From Cupriavidus campinensis (GTDB lineage: Bacteria; Pseudomonadota; Gammaproteobacteria; Burkholderiales; Burkholderiaceae), in contig NZ_CAJPVH010000020.1 in NCBI RefSeq assembly GCF_905397395.1, positions 1 to 64,000 of the forward strand: a stretch of 64,000 nucleotides of DNA, given 5' to 3'. Below, piece by piece: positions 54,603 to 62,798 of the stretch; positions within the stretch are counted from its first letter, which is position 1; each line of letters starts with the position of its first letter. The translations under genes and the position numbers were made by a program. Below the pieces are notes generated by a model that was not told where the DNA came from, did not search any database, and worked only from the letters and a program-made list of their open reading frames with translations.

Positions 54603-55676
54603 ATGATGAAACGATATGTGGTGATCAGCGCGATCCTGGGCGCATCGCTTGCGCTACCGGCTTGTGGGAAGACCCCTCCATTGACGCCTCAGGAACAACA
54701 GACGGTGAATGCCCTGACTACCAACCTAATCCCGCGTTGTGTGGGACGCCATCTTATCGATTTGCCCGCCGGCGTGACGGTCAAAGGGTCCGCCACTGTG
54801 GAAGACGCACGAATCGAGACGAAGATCATGTCCCTTGATGCATTCAACAAGGAAATCTCCGCGCGGGAAGCGGAACTCAAGGCGGTGAAGAGCATGGATG
54901 CGCATCCATTTCTCTATCTCAATCTGCCCGCGTGGGATGAGCACTCCCGCTACTTCATGCACCGGGGTTCGGAACGCAGCCACATCGCAAACCGGATTCT
55001 GGAGGGCTATCGTTGGGAGAATGGGGTTCGCGTCAAAGTCACGCTGGAGGCGTCAGATTTCAGCAGCCCCGATCAGGCGGATGACCCGATCGTGCAGCGT
55101 ATGGAAGTCAAGAACGACGTCCGGCCAAAGGCCAACCATGTCTTTGAACTGCTCACGAATTTTCGCGCTCGCGCCGAGGACGAGATCCCAGCGGAGCCGG
55201 GGTTGTGTTTTCCTCGTGGCTTCATCCGCGGCAAGGCGCGCGGCGAGGAACGGTCAAAGTCGAGGTTCCGGCTGGCAAACCATCAGGACGTTCAATTCAC
55301 CATTCGGACGGATTCGCGTCTCGTTGAAAGGGATACGCTGCTGCAGCGGCATCGGCAGATCGAGGAGGCGTTGTCAAAGACTGATGGCGGACGAACGATC
55401 CGAAGAGGAAAGGTCGTCTTGCGCGATGTGGACGCCGAGGAATCGCTGATGATGGGGCCAAGGCCGGTTACGGAAGTGCACGGGCACGTCTTTACGCTCG
55501 AAGGAAACGCACGCTCAGATGATGTTCTGGCACCGTTCGTACGACTCAATATGGAGACAGCGAACCCACTCCCAAGCGATGAAAAGCTCGAACGCGCATC
55601 GCTGACCGACGCCGAAGCCCTCGCGGTCTGGGACGCCATCTCCCGAACCCTGCGGCCCCGGCCGAATGCCTTCTGA
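54603..55676 (+). CDS. Tli4-type T6SS immunity lipoprotein, copy 3 (no adjacent own effector)
   Basis: A 357-aa immunity lipoprotein paralogue. ATG at 54603 or 54606 (tandem ATGs), 10 bp past the preceding stop; an ATG at 54582 overlapping that gene is possible but gives a poor signal peptide. Lipobox ASLALPAC-G. It keeps LIPRCVGRHLIDLPAGVTV and the shared C-terminal block, but differs from copy 2 in the middle (for example RSKSRFRLANHQDVQFTIRT). There is no lipase gene of its own, so it may guard against related effectors from other strains (inference). Confidence 0.86.
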   Translation: MMKRYVVISAILGASLALPACGKTPPLTPQEQQTVNALTTNLIPRCVGRHLIDLPAGVTVKGSATVEDARIETKIMSLDAFNKEISAREAELKAVKSMDAHPFLYLNLPAWDEHSRYFMHRGSERSHIANRILEGYRWENGVRVKVTLEASDFSSPDQADDPIVQRMEVKNDVRPKANHVFELLTNFRARAEDEIPAEPGLCFPRGFIRGKARGEERSKSRFRLANHQDVQFTIRTDSRLVERDTLLQRHRQIEEALSKTDGGRTIRRGKVVLRDVDAEESLMMGPRPVTEVHGHVFTLEGNARSDDVLAPFVRLNMETANPLPSDEKLERASLTDAEALAVWDAISRTLRPRPNAF

Positions 55677-55686
55677 GCGCGCCGCG

Positions 55687-56760
55687 ATGATGAAACGATA
55701 TGTGGTGATCAGCGCGATCCTGGGCGCATCGCTGGCGCTACCGGCTTGTGGGAAGACCCCTCCATTGGCGCCTCAGGAACAACAGACCGTGAATGCCATG
55801 ACTTCCAATTTGACCCCGCGTTGTGTGGGACGCCATCTTATCGATTTGCCTGCTGACGCGACGGTCGGGGGCGTCGTCACCTTGCAGGACGCATTGATCG
55901 AGACAGAAATCATGTCCATCGACGCATTCAACAAGGAAATATCGGAGCGGGAAACGGAACTCAAGGCGGTAAAGAGCATTGACGCTCACCCATTCCTCTA
56001 TCTGAATGTACCCGCGTGGGACGAGCATTCCCGCTACTTCATGCACCGGGGCTCGGAATACAGCCACATCGCAAACCGGATTCTGGAAGGCTATCGTTGG
56101 GAGAATGGGGTTCGCGTCAAGGTCACGCTGGAGGCGTCAGATTTCAGCAGCCCCGATCAGGCGGATGACCCGATCGTGCAGCGTATGGATGTCAAGAACA
56201 GTGTGCCGACAAAGGCCAATCATGTCTTTGAACTGCTCACGAATTTCCGGGGCCGCGGCGAGAACGAGATTCCATCGGAGCCGGGATTGTGCTTGCCGGA
56301 CGGTCTGATTCTCGGAAAAGCGAAAGAGGACGAACGCGTGACTGCGATGTTCAACGTCGCAAGCCATGAGGACGTCGAATTCACACTTGTGACGGATTCG
56401 GATCTCGTTGAAAGGAGTTCGCTATTGCAGAGGCATCGCCAGATCGAGGACGCATTGTCGCAGATCGAGGGGGGGCGAACGGTTCGAAAAGGCAAGGTTG
56501 CTTTGGCCGGCGTTGACGCCGAGGAATGGCTGTTGGCAGGCCCGAGACCCACCACGGAAGTGCATGGGCATCTCTTCAGCCTGGAAGGCAACGCGCTTGA
56601 GAACGATGTGCTGGCGCCTTTCGTAGGGCTCGATATGGAGACAGCGGTCCCGCTCCCGGACGATCGCGGGCTAGAGCGCGCATCGCTGACGGACGCCGAA
56701 GCCCTCGCGGTCTGGGACGCCATCTCCCGAACCCTGCGGCCCCGGCCCAATGGCTTCTGA
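55687..56760 (+). CDS. Tli4-type T6SS immunity lipoprotein, copy 4 (no adjacent own effector)
   Basis: A 357-aa paralogue with the same tandem ATG start and signal peptide as copy 3 and lipobox LALPAC-G. It has diverged most from copies 2 and 3 in residues about 50-75 (DATVGGVVTLQDALIETEIM) and about 215-240 (DERVTAMFNVASHEDVEFTL), the regions likely to face an effector. The C-terminal block is again shared. Orphan immunity gene, likely functional because the frame is intact. Confidence 0.86.
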   Translation: MMKRYVVISAILGASLALPACGKTPPLAPQEQQTVNAMTSNLTPRCVGRHLIDLPADATVGGVVTLQDALIETEIMSIDAFNKEISERETELKAVKSIDAHPFLYLNVPAWDEHSRYFMHRGSEYSHIANRILEGYRWENGVRVKVTLEASDFSSPDQADDPIVQRMDVKNSVPTKANHVFELLTNFRGRGENEIPSEPGLCLPDGLILGKAKEDERVTAMFNVASHEDVEFTLVTDSDLVERSSLLQRHRQIEDALSQIEGGRTVRKGKVALAGVDAEEWLLAGPRPTTEVHGHLFSLEGNALENDVLAPFVGLDMETAVPLPDDRGLERASLTDAEALAVWDAISRTLRPRPNGF

Positions 56761-56773
56761 CAGCGGAGGGTCT

Positions 56774-57820
56774 GTGAAAGCGCATGCCGCGGCAGCCCTC
56801 ACGCTCTGCGCGACCCTGATGCTCGGGGCCTGCGGCAGGGCGCCCAAGATGTCCCCGCCGGAACAACAGGCCGTCGATGCGCTGACCCACAATCTGATCC
56901 CCCATTGCGTGGGTCGCTACCTGCTGGAGATGCCGCCGGGCATGGCGATGCTCGGTTCGACAAAGATTCGCGGCATCATGATTGGGACAGAAGTCATGTC
57001 CCTCGGCGCCTTCCAGAATGAGATCGAGAAGCGGGGCGCCCAACTCAAGGCAGTCAAGAGCGTCGATGCTGAACCGTTCCTGTACAAGAACACCACATCC
57101 CAGGACGGGCAGCCGGGCTATTTCATGCACCGAGGCGCGGTAGACGCCGATCCGGCCAGGCGGGTGCTGGAAGGGTATCGCTGGGAGAATGGCGCCCGCA
57201 TCCGGATCGAGCGCGAGGCCTGGGACTTCACCGAGCCGGACCAGTCCGCGAACCCACTGGTTGGCAACGTGACGGTCAAGAACAATGTTCCCCAGCGCGC
57301 CGTTGAAGTGCTGAACATGCTGGATAGCTTCCGGGGCCTGGCCGCCGGTCGCCTTCCCACAAAGCCCGCGCTCTGTGTTCCCCATGGCTATCTGCTGGGC
57401 AAATCCAAGCCGTACGAGTATGTCGATGTGCGCTTCGATCTGCCATCCCACACAGGGGTCTCGTTCCACATCCTCACCCATTCCAGCCTGCACGAGGCAC
57501 CATCGCTGTTGCAGCGAGACGGTATTGACGCGGCGACGGGCGCGCCGGACGGGTGGCGCACGCTGCGAAAGGGTGTCGTCAAGCTGCCGATGGAGCTGGC
57601 CGAAGAATGGCTGATCGTTCGGCCGACGCGCGCGGAAGGGGAGCAGGAACATCTGTTCCGGCTGGAGATCGGCGCGACGGATGGCAGTCCGGACACGCCC
57701 TATTTTGCGCTGACGATGCGCAATCTCCCCTCAACGCCGGCCGCTTTCACCGAAGCCCAGGCACTGGCCCTCTGGGACGCCGTATCGAAAACCCTCCGCC
57801 CCCGCCCGAATGCCTTCTAG
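56774..57820 (+). CDS. Tli4-type T6SS immunity lipoprotein, copy 5
   Basis: A 348-aa lipoprotein. GTG at 56774 with GGAGGG upstream; an ATG at 56750 overlapping the previous stop is an alternative. Lipobox LMLGAC-G. It resembles copy 1 more than copies 2-4: LIPHCVGRYLLEMP near the N terminus and FTEAQALALWDAVSKTLRPR at the end, whereas copies 2-4 read LTDAEALAVWDAIS. It closes the island and runs 4 bp into the convergent transporter gene's end. Confidence 0.86.
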   Translation: MKAHAAAALTLCATLMLGACGRAPKMSPPEQQAVDALTHNLIPHCVGRYLLEMPPGMAMLGSTKIRGIMIGTEVMSLGAFQNEIEKRGAQLKAVKSVDAEPFLYKNTTSQDGQPGYFMHRGAVDADPARRVLEGYRWENGARIRIEREAWDFTEPDQSANPLVGNVTVKNNVPQRAVEVLNMLDSFRGLAAGRLPTKPALCVPHGYLLGKSKPYEYVDVRFDLPSHTGVSFHILTHSSLHEAPSLLQRDGIDAATGAPDGWRTLRKGVVKLPMELAEEWLIVRPTRAEGEQEHLFRLEIGATDGSPDTPYFALTMRNLPSTPAAFTEAQALALWDAVSKTLRPRPNAF

Positions 57821-58953
57821 CCAACCTTCACGTCGATCTTGTCATACCCCTTGATCCGATACACCGCCATGGACACCAGCCAGCTCACCACGAACACGCC
57901 GATGATCACGTAGCCGAGCATGCCGAACTGCTCGCCGATGCCGGTGATCCAGTCCCACGGCTGGCCGGTCAGCTCCAGCTTGCGCGCGATCAGTGACAGC
58001 GCCTGGATGCCGCCGATCACCACCGCCACGAGGATCGAGACCAGCGTGATGGTCATGTTGTAGTACAGCTTGCGGATGGGGCGCGTGAAGGCCCAACCGT
58101 AGGCGCGCAGCATCAGCACGCCGTCTGTGGTATCGACCAGCGACATGCCGACCGTGAACAGCACCGGAAAGACCATCACGCTCCAGTACGAGATGCCCTG
58201 CGCCGCCTGCCCGGCTGCGATGCCGAACAGCGCCACCTCCGTGGCGGTGTCGAAGCCGATGCCGAACAGGAAGCCCATCGGATACAGGTGCCAGCTGCGC
58301 GAGGTCATGCGGAACAGCGGGCGGAACAGCCGCGCCACCACGCCGTGGGCGGACAGCATCAGGTCCAGATCCTGGGCGGCGAGGGTGCCGCCGCGCCGGA
58401 CCTTGCGGAAGGCGCGCCACACCGAGCGCAGGATCAACAGGTTGAAGAAGGCCAGCAGGAACAGGAACGTGGCCGAGACGCTCGTGCCGATCAGCCCGCC
58501 CACGTCCTGCATCTCACCGAAGTGCGATTGCAGGAACACGGCGGCGAAGGCGACCCCGATGGACATCAGTGTCACCACCGACGAATGCCCGAGCGAGAAG
58601 AAGAAGCCCACGGAGATCGGATAGCGACCCTCCTGCATCAGCTTGCGCGTGACGTTGTCGATGGCCGCGATGTGGTCGGCATCCACGGCGTGGCGCAGCC
58701 CCAGCGTATAGGCCAGCACCGCCGACGCCATGAGGACCGGCTGGTGGCGGAACGCGATCCAGGCCCACAGCCATGCCACGACGTTGGCGAGGATCAGGAA
58801 CGCGTAGAGCGCGGTGACCTTGCGCCGGCTGTCGGCGGGCTGGTCATCGAAAATGCTGGCGAGGAAGGCGAGAAAGGCGGCAAAGGCGCGCAGCCCGGTG
58901 ACGGCGGCCGGGCGCGAGCGGCCATGGGAATGCGCAGACGGATGGTGTGTCAT
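57817..58953 (-). CDS. NiCoT-family nickel/cobalt transporter (HoxN/NixA type), B12-riboswitch controlled
   Basis: An eight-helix inner-membrane permease of 378 aa. The family signature LGLRHAVDADHIAAIDN (about 85-100) and LGHSSVVTLMS (about 121-131) carry the metal-binding His/Asp residues; GFLFGIGFDTATEVALF is the third conserved motif. The N terminus has a short His-rich run (HHPSAHSH). The ATG at 58953 follows a cobalamin riboswitch, so the likely physiological substrate is cobalt for vitamin B12 synthesis rather than nickel. It is convergent with the immunity array and divergent from the cardiolipin synthase gene. Confidence 0.93.
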   Translation of the reverse strand: MTHHPSAHSHGRSRPAAVTGLRAFAAFLAFLASIFDDQPADSRRKVTALYAFLILANVVAWLWAWIAFRHQPVLMASAVLAYTLGLRHAVDADHIAAIDNVTRKLMQEGRYPISVGFFFSLGHSSVVTLMSIGVAFAAVFLQSHFGEMQDVGGLIGTSVSATFLFLLAFFNLLILRSVWRAFRKVRRGGTLAAQDLDLMLSAHGVVARLFRPLFRMTSRSWHLYPMGFLFGIGFDTATEVALFGIAAGQAAQGISYWSVMVFPVLFTVGMSLVDTTDGVLMLRAYGWAFTRPIRKLYYNMTITLVSILVAVVIGGIQALSLIARKLELTGQPWDWITGIGEQFGMLGYVIIGVFVVSWLVSMAVYRIKGYDKIDVKVG

Positions 58954-58961
58954 CGATAAGC

Positions 58962-58977
58962 CGGGCGACCCCGCCCG
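58962..58977 (-). promoter_or_regulatory. Hairpin masking the transporter start, likely riboswitch output
   Basis: On the minus strand CGGGCG and CGCCCG pair around GGGT, ending 8 bases before the transporter ATG. The only G-rich stretch that could serve as ribosome site lies inside it. That fits a riboswitch acting on translation, with the hairpin closed or opened by the aptamer state (inference). Confidence 0.5.
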
Positions 58978-59020
58978 TGCAACAGGGGTGACGATGATGA
59001 CCACAGGCCGGTATCCGGGC

Positions 59021-59232
59021 TTGCAGGGCGGGAGGCTGGCTCCCCGGTTTCGCCGCCTTCCCGCGCCTGCCGTGGCGGCGTGGCGCAGTGACTGCCGGTC
59101 CGTGGACCGGCATGGCGATTCCTGACCTGCTGACCGTTGCGGGGGCAGCACAGGCTTTGCCATCGGGCGGATCTCCCGGACCATGGCGCACCTGTTTCCC
59201 GTTTAACCCGCGCAAGGCGCGGGCACCTGCAA
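59021..59232 (-). promoter_or_regulatory. Cobalamin riboswitch (B12 aptamer) upstream of the Ni/Co transporter
   Basis: Read on the minus strand this has all the landmarks of the cobalamin riboswitch. P1 pairs TTGCAGG (59226-59232) with CCTGCAA (59021-59027). In order come AGGTGCCCG, GGGTTAAACGGGAAACAGGT, the B12 box GCTGCCCCCGCAAC (59136-59149), CACTG, and GGCGG before the 3' strand. The spacing and 212-nt length fit the family. Binding of a cobalamin should lower transporter expression when B12 is plentiful. It lies antisense to the leader region of the divergent cardiolipin synthase gene. Confidence 0.95.
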
Positions 59233-59451
59233 TCGCTCGCGGCAGGCAAAACCTGTGCCGCAGGCGCGGATTCTACGGGTTGCGGCGCCGCATGGAAAGT
59301 GACGTCCCCTGCAGCGCCCAAATTGCAGCGGCAGGTAGGCGCGCCCGGTAATCGCTGCAACGATCTGGCCACTTTCGGGTGCGGAAGGCTTGTCTGGCAA
59401 GCCGCGACGCGCACTGGCGGCGGCAGGCACCGTTCGTGCTTGGTGCCAGAG

Positions 59452-60702
59452 ATGGGCCCCACATGGACGACCGGAAACCAGCTCCGCCTACTCGAAAACG
59501 GGGAGGAATACTTCCCGCGGGTACTGGCGGCCATCGCAGGTGCGCAGCGGAGCGTGCTGCTGGAGACCTTCATCCTGTTCGATGACGAGGTCGGCCAGCC
59601 GCTGCGCGACGCGCTGATCGCGGCGGCGCGCCGGGGCGTCAGCGTGGCGTTGACTGTCGACGGCTTCGGCTCGGCCGATCTGTCGCCCGCGTTCCTTTCC
59701 GGGCTGGTGGAGGCGGGCGTGGTTGTCCGTCTGTTCTCGCCCCGCCGGCGGCTGGTCGGCATGCGTACCAACCTGTTCCGGCGCCTGCACCGCAAGCTTG
59801 TTGCCGTGGATGCCAGCGTGGCCTTCGTCGGCGGCATTAACGTCTCGGTACAGCACCTGATCGATTCCGGCCCGCTGGCCAAGCAGGACTACGCGGTCGA
59901 GGTACGCGGCCCCGCCGCACGCGAGATCCATGCGTTCCTGCTGGACGCCATCCACGCCAACTCACCGGGCCCGAAGGCACCGCCCCAGCGCCCGGCACGC
60001 CGGATGCGCGAGGCTGGCGCGCTGGCCGGCCCCGGCGCCGCGCTCCTTGTCACGCGCGACAACGACCGGCACCGCCGCGACATCGAGCGCCAATACCTGC
60101 TGGCCATCCGTGGTGCGGAGCGCGAGTTGATCATCGCCAACGCCTATTTCCTGCCCGGATACCGCTTGCTCCAGGCGATCTGCGATGCCGCCCGGCGCGG
60201 TGTGGACGTGCAGCTGATTGTCCAGGGCAACCCCGACATGATGTGGGTCAAGCGCACCGTGGACATGCTCTACGCCCACCTGCGCGAGGCGGGCGTGCGC
60301 ATCTTCGAGTACTGCGAGCGGCCCTTGCACGGCAAGGTTGCCGTGGTCGACGACGACTGGGCGACGGTCGGCTCGAGCAATCTGGACCCGCTGAGCCTGT
60401 TCCTGAACCTCGAAGCCAACCTCATCATCCGCGACACAGCCTTTGCCGCCACACTGAAGCAAAACCTGCGCACGCGCATGGAAAGCAGCTGCCAGGAAGT
60501 GCCCGCCACGCCAGACGGCGCCCGCCCGCGCTGGCAGGGCCTGGCCACGGCACTGGTCTTCCACGCGCTGCGGCGCTTCCCGGCCTGGGCGGGATGGCTG
60601 CCGGCCCATACGCCGAAGCTGCTCACGCCGACGCTGGACGCGCCGCCGTCCGGCTGGCAAAGCGGCGTGGCCACGCCCCCGCGCGAACAGGACTGCCCAT
60701 GA
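59452..60702 (+). CDS. clsB: Phospholipase D-family cardiolipin synthase (ClsB-like)
   Basis: A 416-aa enzyme with two HxK(x)4D motifs: His113-Lys115-Asp120 (LHRKLVAVD) and His293-Lys295-Asp300 (LHGKVAVVD), the pair needed for phosphatidyl transfer. Length matches E. coli ClsB. I chose the ATG at 59452 because any longer form would run through the riboswitch on the other strand; the ribosome site is weak, so a GTG at 59443 is also possible. Its stop overlaps the start of a YbhN-like gene (ATGA), the same clsB-ybhN pairing known from E. coli. Acts at the inner membrane. Confidence 0.9.
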   Translation: MGPTWTTGNQLRLLENGEEYFPRVLAAIAGAQRSVLLETFILFDDEVGQPLRDALIAAARRGVSVALTVDGFGSADLSPAFLSGLVEAGVVVRLFSPRRRLVGMRTNLFRRLHRKLVAVDASVAFVGGINVSVQHLIDSGPLAKQDYAVEVRGPAAREIHAFLLDAIHANSPGPKAPPQRPARRMREAGALAGPGAALLVTRDNDRHRRDIERQYLLAIRGAERELIIANAYFLPGYRLLQAICDAARRGVDVQLIVQGNPDMMWVKRTVDMLYAHLREAGVRIFEYCERPLHGKVAVVDDDWATVGSSNLDPLSLFLNLEANLIIRDTAFAATLKQNLRTRMESSCQEVPATPDGARPRWQGLATALVFHALRRFPAWAGWLPAHTPKLLTPTLDAPPSGWQSGVATPPREQDCP

Positions 60703-61664
60703 CGATGATCGCCAAGGCGCGCCGGCGCATCCCCTGGAAAGCCGTCAAACGCGTGGCCGGCGTGGCGTTCGTCGTGCTGGTGGTGGTGCTGATCTTCCGC
60801 GCGCTGGGCGGCATCGACTGGGCCAAGGTGTGGCAGGGGTTGAAGGGCTACGATGCCCGCACGCTGCTGCCCGCCGCCGGGCTGGCGTGCCTGAGCTTCC
60901 TGCTCCACGCCTCGTTCGACCTGCTCGGCCGGCACTACACGCGTCACCACCTGTCGACGCTGCGCGTGATGCTGACCGCGTTCATCGCCTATATCTTCAA
61001 CCTCAATATCGGCGCCGTGGTGGGCGGGCTCGGGGTACGGCTGCGGCTCTACTCGAAGGCCGAAGTCAGCGGCTCGCAGGTGGCCGGGGTCTACACCATC
61101 GCCATCGTCACGAACTGGACCGGCTACATGCTGATTGCCGGCATCGTCTTCAGCCTGTATCCGCCAGCGCTGCCGCCGGCCTGGGGCATCAGCGAGCTGG
61201 CACTGCGCGGCCTGGGCGTGCTGATGTTCCTTGCCGGGCTGGCCTACTGGCTGGCCTGCGCCAAGGCCACGCGGCGCCGCATCAAGATTCGCGGGCACGT
61301 GTTCAGCCTGCCCAGCCTGCGCTTCGCCCTGCTGCAAAGCGCGCTGTCCATCACCAACTGGATCACGCTCGCCGCCATCATCAACCTGCTGCTGCCGAAG
61401 GAGGTGAACCTGCCGGCGGTGCTGAGCGTGCTGCTGATTGGCAGCGTGGCGGGCGCGCTGGCGCATATCCCCGCCGGCCTGGGCGTGCTGGAGACGGTGT
61501 TCGTGCTGCTGCTGGGCAACCAGGTGCCCCAGCACACGCTGCTGGCGGCGCTGATCGTCTACCGCGCGCTGTACTACCTGATTCCGATGGTCTTTGCCTC
61601 TGCGCTGTATGCGTGGATGGAGATGCGGACTGGGCCTCCGCAGCCGAGGACGGACAGCGCCTAA
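60699..61664 (+). CDS. ybhN: YbhN/UPF0104-family integral membrane protein (LPG-synthase TM-like)
   Basis: A 321-aa protein with about eight membrane helices, related to the transmembrane part of lysylphosphatidylglycerol synthases (flippase-like domain). Landmarks are YIFNLNIGAVVGGLGVRLRL, VTNWTGYMLIAG and AHIPAGLGVLETVFVLLLG. Starts within the clsB stop codon. In E. coli the homologue is co-transcribed with clsB; a role in moving or modifying phospholipids is likely but not proven. The PIG-L gene follows 10 bp later. Confidence 0.9.
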   Translation: MTMIAKARRRIPWKAVKRVAGVAFVVLVVVLIFRALGGIDWAKVWQGLKGYDARTLLPAAGLACLSFLLHASFDLLGRHYTRHHLSTLRVMLTAFIAYIFNLNIGAVVGGLGVRLRLYSKAEVSGSQVAGVYTIAIVTNWTGYMLIAGIVFSLYPPALPPAWGISELALRGLGVLMFLAGLAYWLACAKATRRRIKIRGHVFSLPSLRFALLQSALSITNWITLAAIINLLLPKEVNLPAVLSVLLIGSVAGALAHIPAGLGVLETVFVLLLGNQVPQHTLLAALIVYRALYYLIPMVFASALYAWMEMRTGPPQPRTDSA

Positions 61665-61674
61665 CCCTGACACC

Positions 61675-62424
61675 ATGGATATACCTGCCTCGATCATCGT
61701 CATTTCCCCGCATCTGGACGATGCTGTGTTCAGTTGCGGCAACCTGATCGCCGCCAGCCACGCGGCAATGGTCGTGACCGTCTTTGCCGGCGAGCCTGCC
61801 CCGGCACCTGGCGCGCCGGAATGGGACCTCGCGGCCGGGTTTTCCAGCGGCGCCCAGGCGGTGCGGGCGCGCCGGCAGGAGGATGGCCGCGCCTTGCGGC
61901 GGCTCGGCGCCGAGCCGGTCTGGCTGGACTTCCTCGACGGCCAGTACGGCGGGCGCCGCACCGCGGTGGACATCGCCGTGCGGCTTGGCCGCCTGCTGTC
62001 CCTGCAGCGGCGCGCCACCATCGTCGCGCCGCTGGGGGTGTACCACCCCGACCACGTGCTCGTGAACGCCGCCTGCATGCTGCTGCGCGAAGCCGTGGCG
62101 GTGGACCATTCGGCGCTGGCCGTCGCCGACGACGAGGCCCCGGCCCCGGCCCCGGCCCCCCAGCAGTGGCTGTTCTACGAGGACGCCATCCACCGCCGCA
62201 TGCCTGGCGCGTTGCAGAGCCGCCTGGCCGGCTGGTGGCAGGAGGGCCTGATCGTTGCCCCCGTGCACCTGCCGCTATCCCACCCCCAGTACCAGTCCCG
62301 CAAGGCGCTTGCCGTGGAAGCCTACGAGAGCCAGTTGCGCCTGTTCAATGCGGAGCAACTGGCGGATATCAGTGTGCCGGAGCGTTACTGGACCCTCGAT
62401 CCGCATCCGAAACCCGCACGGTGA
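61675..62424 (+). CDS. PIG-L family deacetylase
   Basis: A 249-aa zinc-dependent deacetylase of the PIG-L/LmbE fold. The metal and catalytic motif is SPHLDDAVFSCG (His13, Asp15, Asp16), with the second metal ligand region in VYHPDHVLVNA. ATG at 61675; no strong ribosome site, so coupling to the upstream gene is likely. Family members remove acetyl groups from N-acetylglucosamine-type sugars. In this operon it may act on a glycolipid or lipid-linked sugar (inference). An APAPAP tract near residue 160 is a loop. Confidence 0.88.
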   Translation: MDIPASIIVISPHLDDAVFSCGNLIAASHAAMVVTVFAGEPAPAPGAPEWDLAAGFSSGAQAVRARRQEDGRALRRLGAEPVWLDFLDGQYGGRRTAVDIAVRLGRLLSLQRRATIVAPLGVYHPDHVLVNAACMLLREAVAVDHSALAVADDEAPAPAPAPQQWLFYEDAIHRRMPGALQSRLAGWWQEGLIVAPVHLPLSHPQYQSRKALAVEAYESQLRLFNAEQLADISVPERYWTLDPHPKPAR

Positions 62425-62475
62425 GCGGTCCAGCCAGCGGTAGCCGTTACCCTTCCTTGTAAGGCTTACCCGGCC

Positions 62476-62658
62476 CTACCAGTACGTGGCGATGTAGGCC
62501 ACGAGCATCAGCGCGATGCCCCCGAGGATGAGCGGATGGGTCCAGACCCGGCGCGGCTTGCCGCGCAAACGGTGCATTTTCTGCTGCTTGTCCTGCACGT
62601 CGCCATGAAGCATGGAATCTCCCAGGTGAGCGACCCATTCGGGCCCGGTCTCTGCCAT
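62476..62658 (-). CDS. Small single-helix membrane protein, hypothetical
   Basis: A 60-aa frame read leftwards, not recognised. It starts at an ATG at 62658 with only a weak ribosome site. The first half is polar (LHGDVQDKQQKMHRLRGKPR) and the last 20 residues form one clear membrane helix (LILGGIALMLVAYIATYW). A soluble head with a C-terminal helix ending in Trp is a common layout for small inner-membrane proteins. It could also be chance coding in GC-rich DNA. Confidence 0.4.
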   Translation of the reverse strand: MAETGPEWVAHLGDSMLHGDVQDKQQKMHRLRGKPRRVWTHPLILGGIALMLVAYIATYW

Positions 62659-62798
62659 GTGCAGATTGCGTGCCACCGGCCCGGGCGCCGGAGGCGGCCA
62701 GCCGGTCCTGCCGATAGGACCAGCTGGTCCCATTGAACCGTCCGGGCGGCTCCCCTAGAGTCAGTCTCCATAACACCGACACCCACCGGAGACAGGAC

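Larger units (their letters stand above)
53525..56760 (+). repeat. Three-copy tandem gene duplication, exact 1084-bp period
   Basis: Immunity copies 2, 3 and 4 are in phase at 1084 bp: the block TACCGGCTTG begins at 53571, 54655 and 55739, and the stop codons end at 54592, 55676 and 56760. Junction stretches of roughly 240 bp (end of one gene plus start of the next) are nearly identical, while gene middles have diverged. This is direct evidence of tandem duplication followed by diversification, perhaps with gene conversion at the ends. Confidence 0.92.

Noticed and set aside
53525-57820. Immunity copies 3-5 as decaying pseudogenes
   Set aside because: All frames are intact with start, lipobox and conserved C-terminal block, so they look like functional genes.
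59137-59451. Longer N-terminal extension of the cardiolipin synthase frame
   Set aside because: It would be encoded opposite the cobalamin riboswitch, has no family similarity and an atypical composition; the ATG at 59452 gives the normal length.
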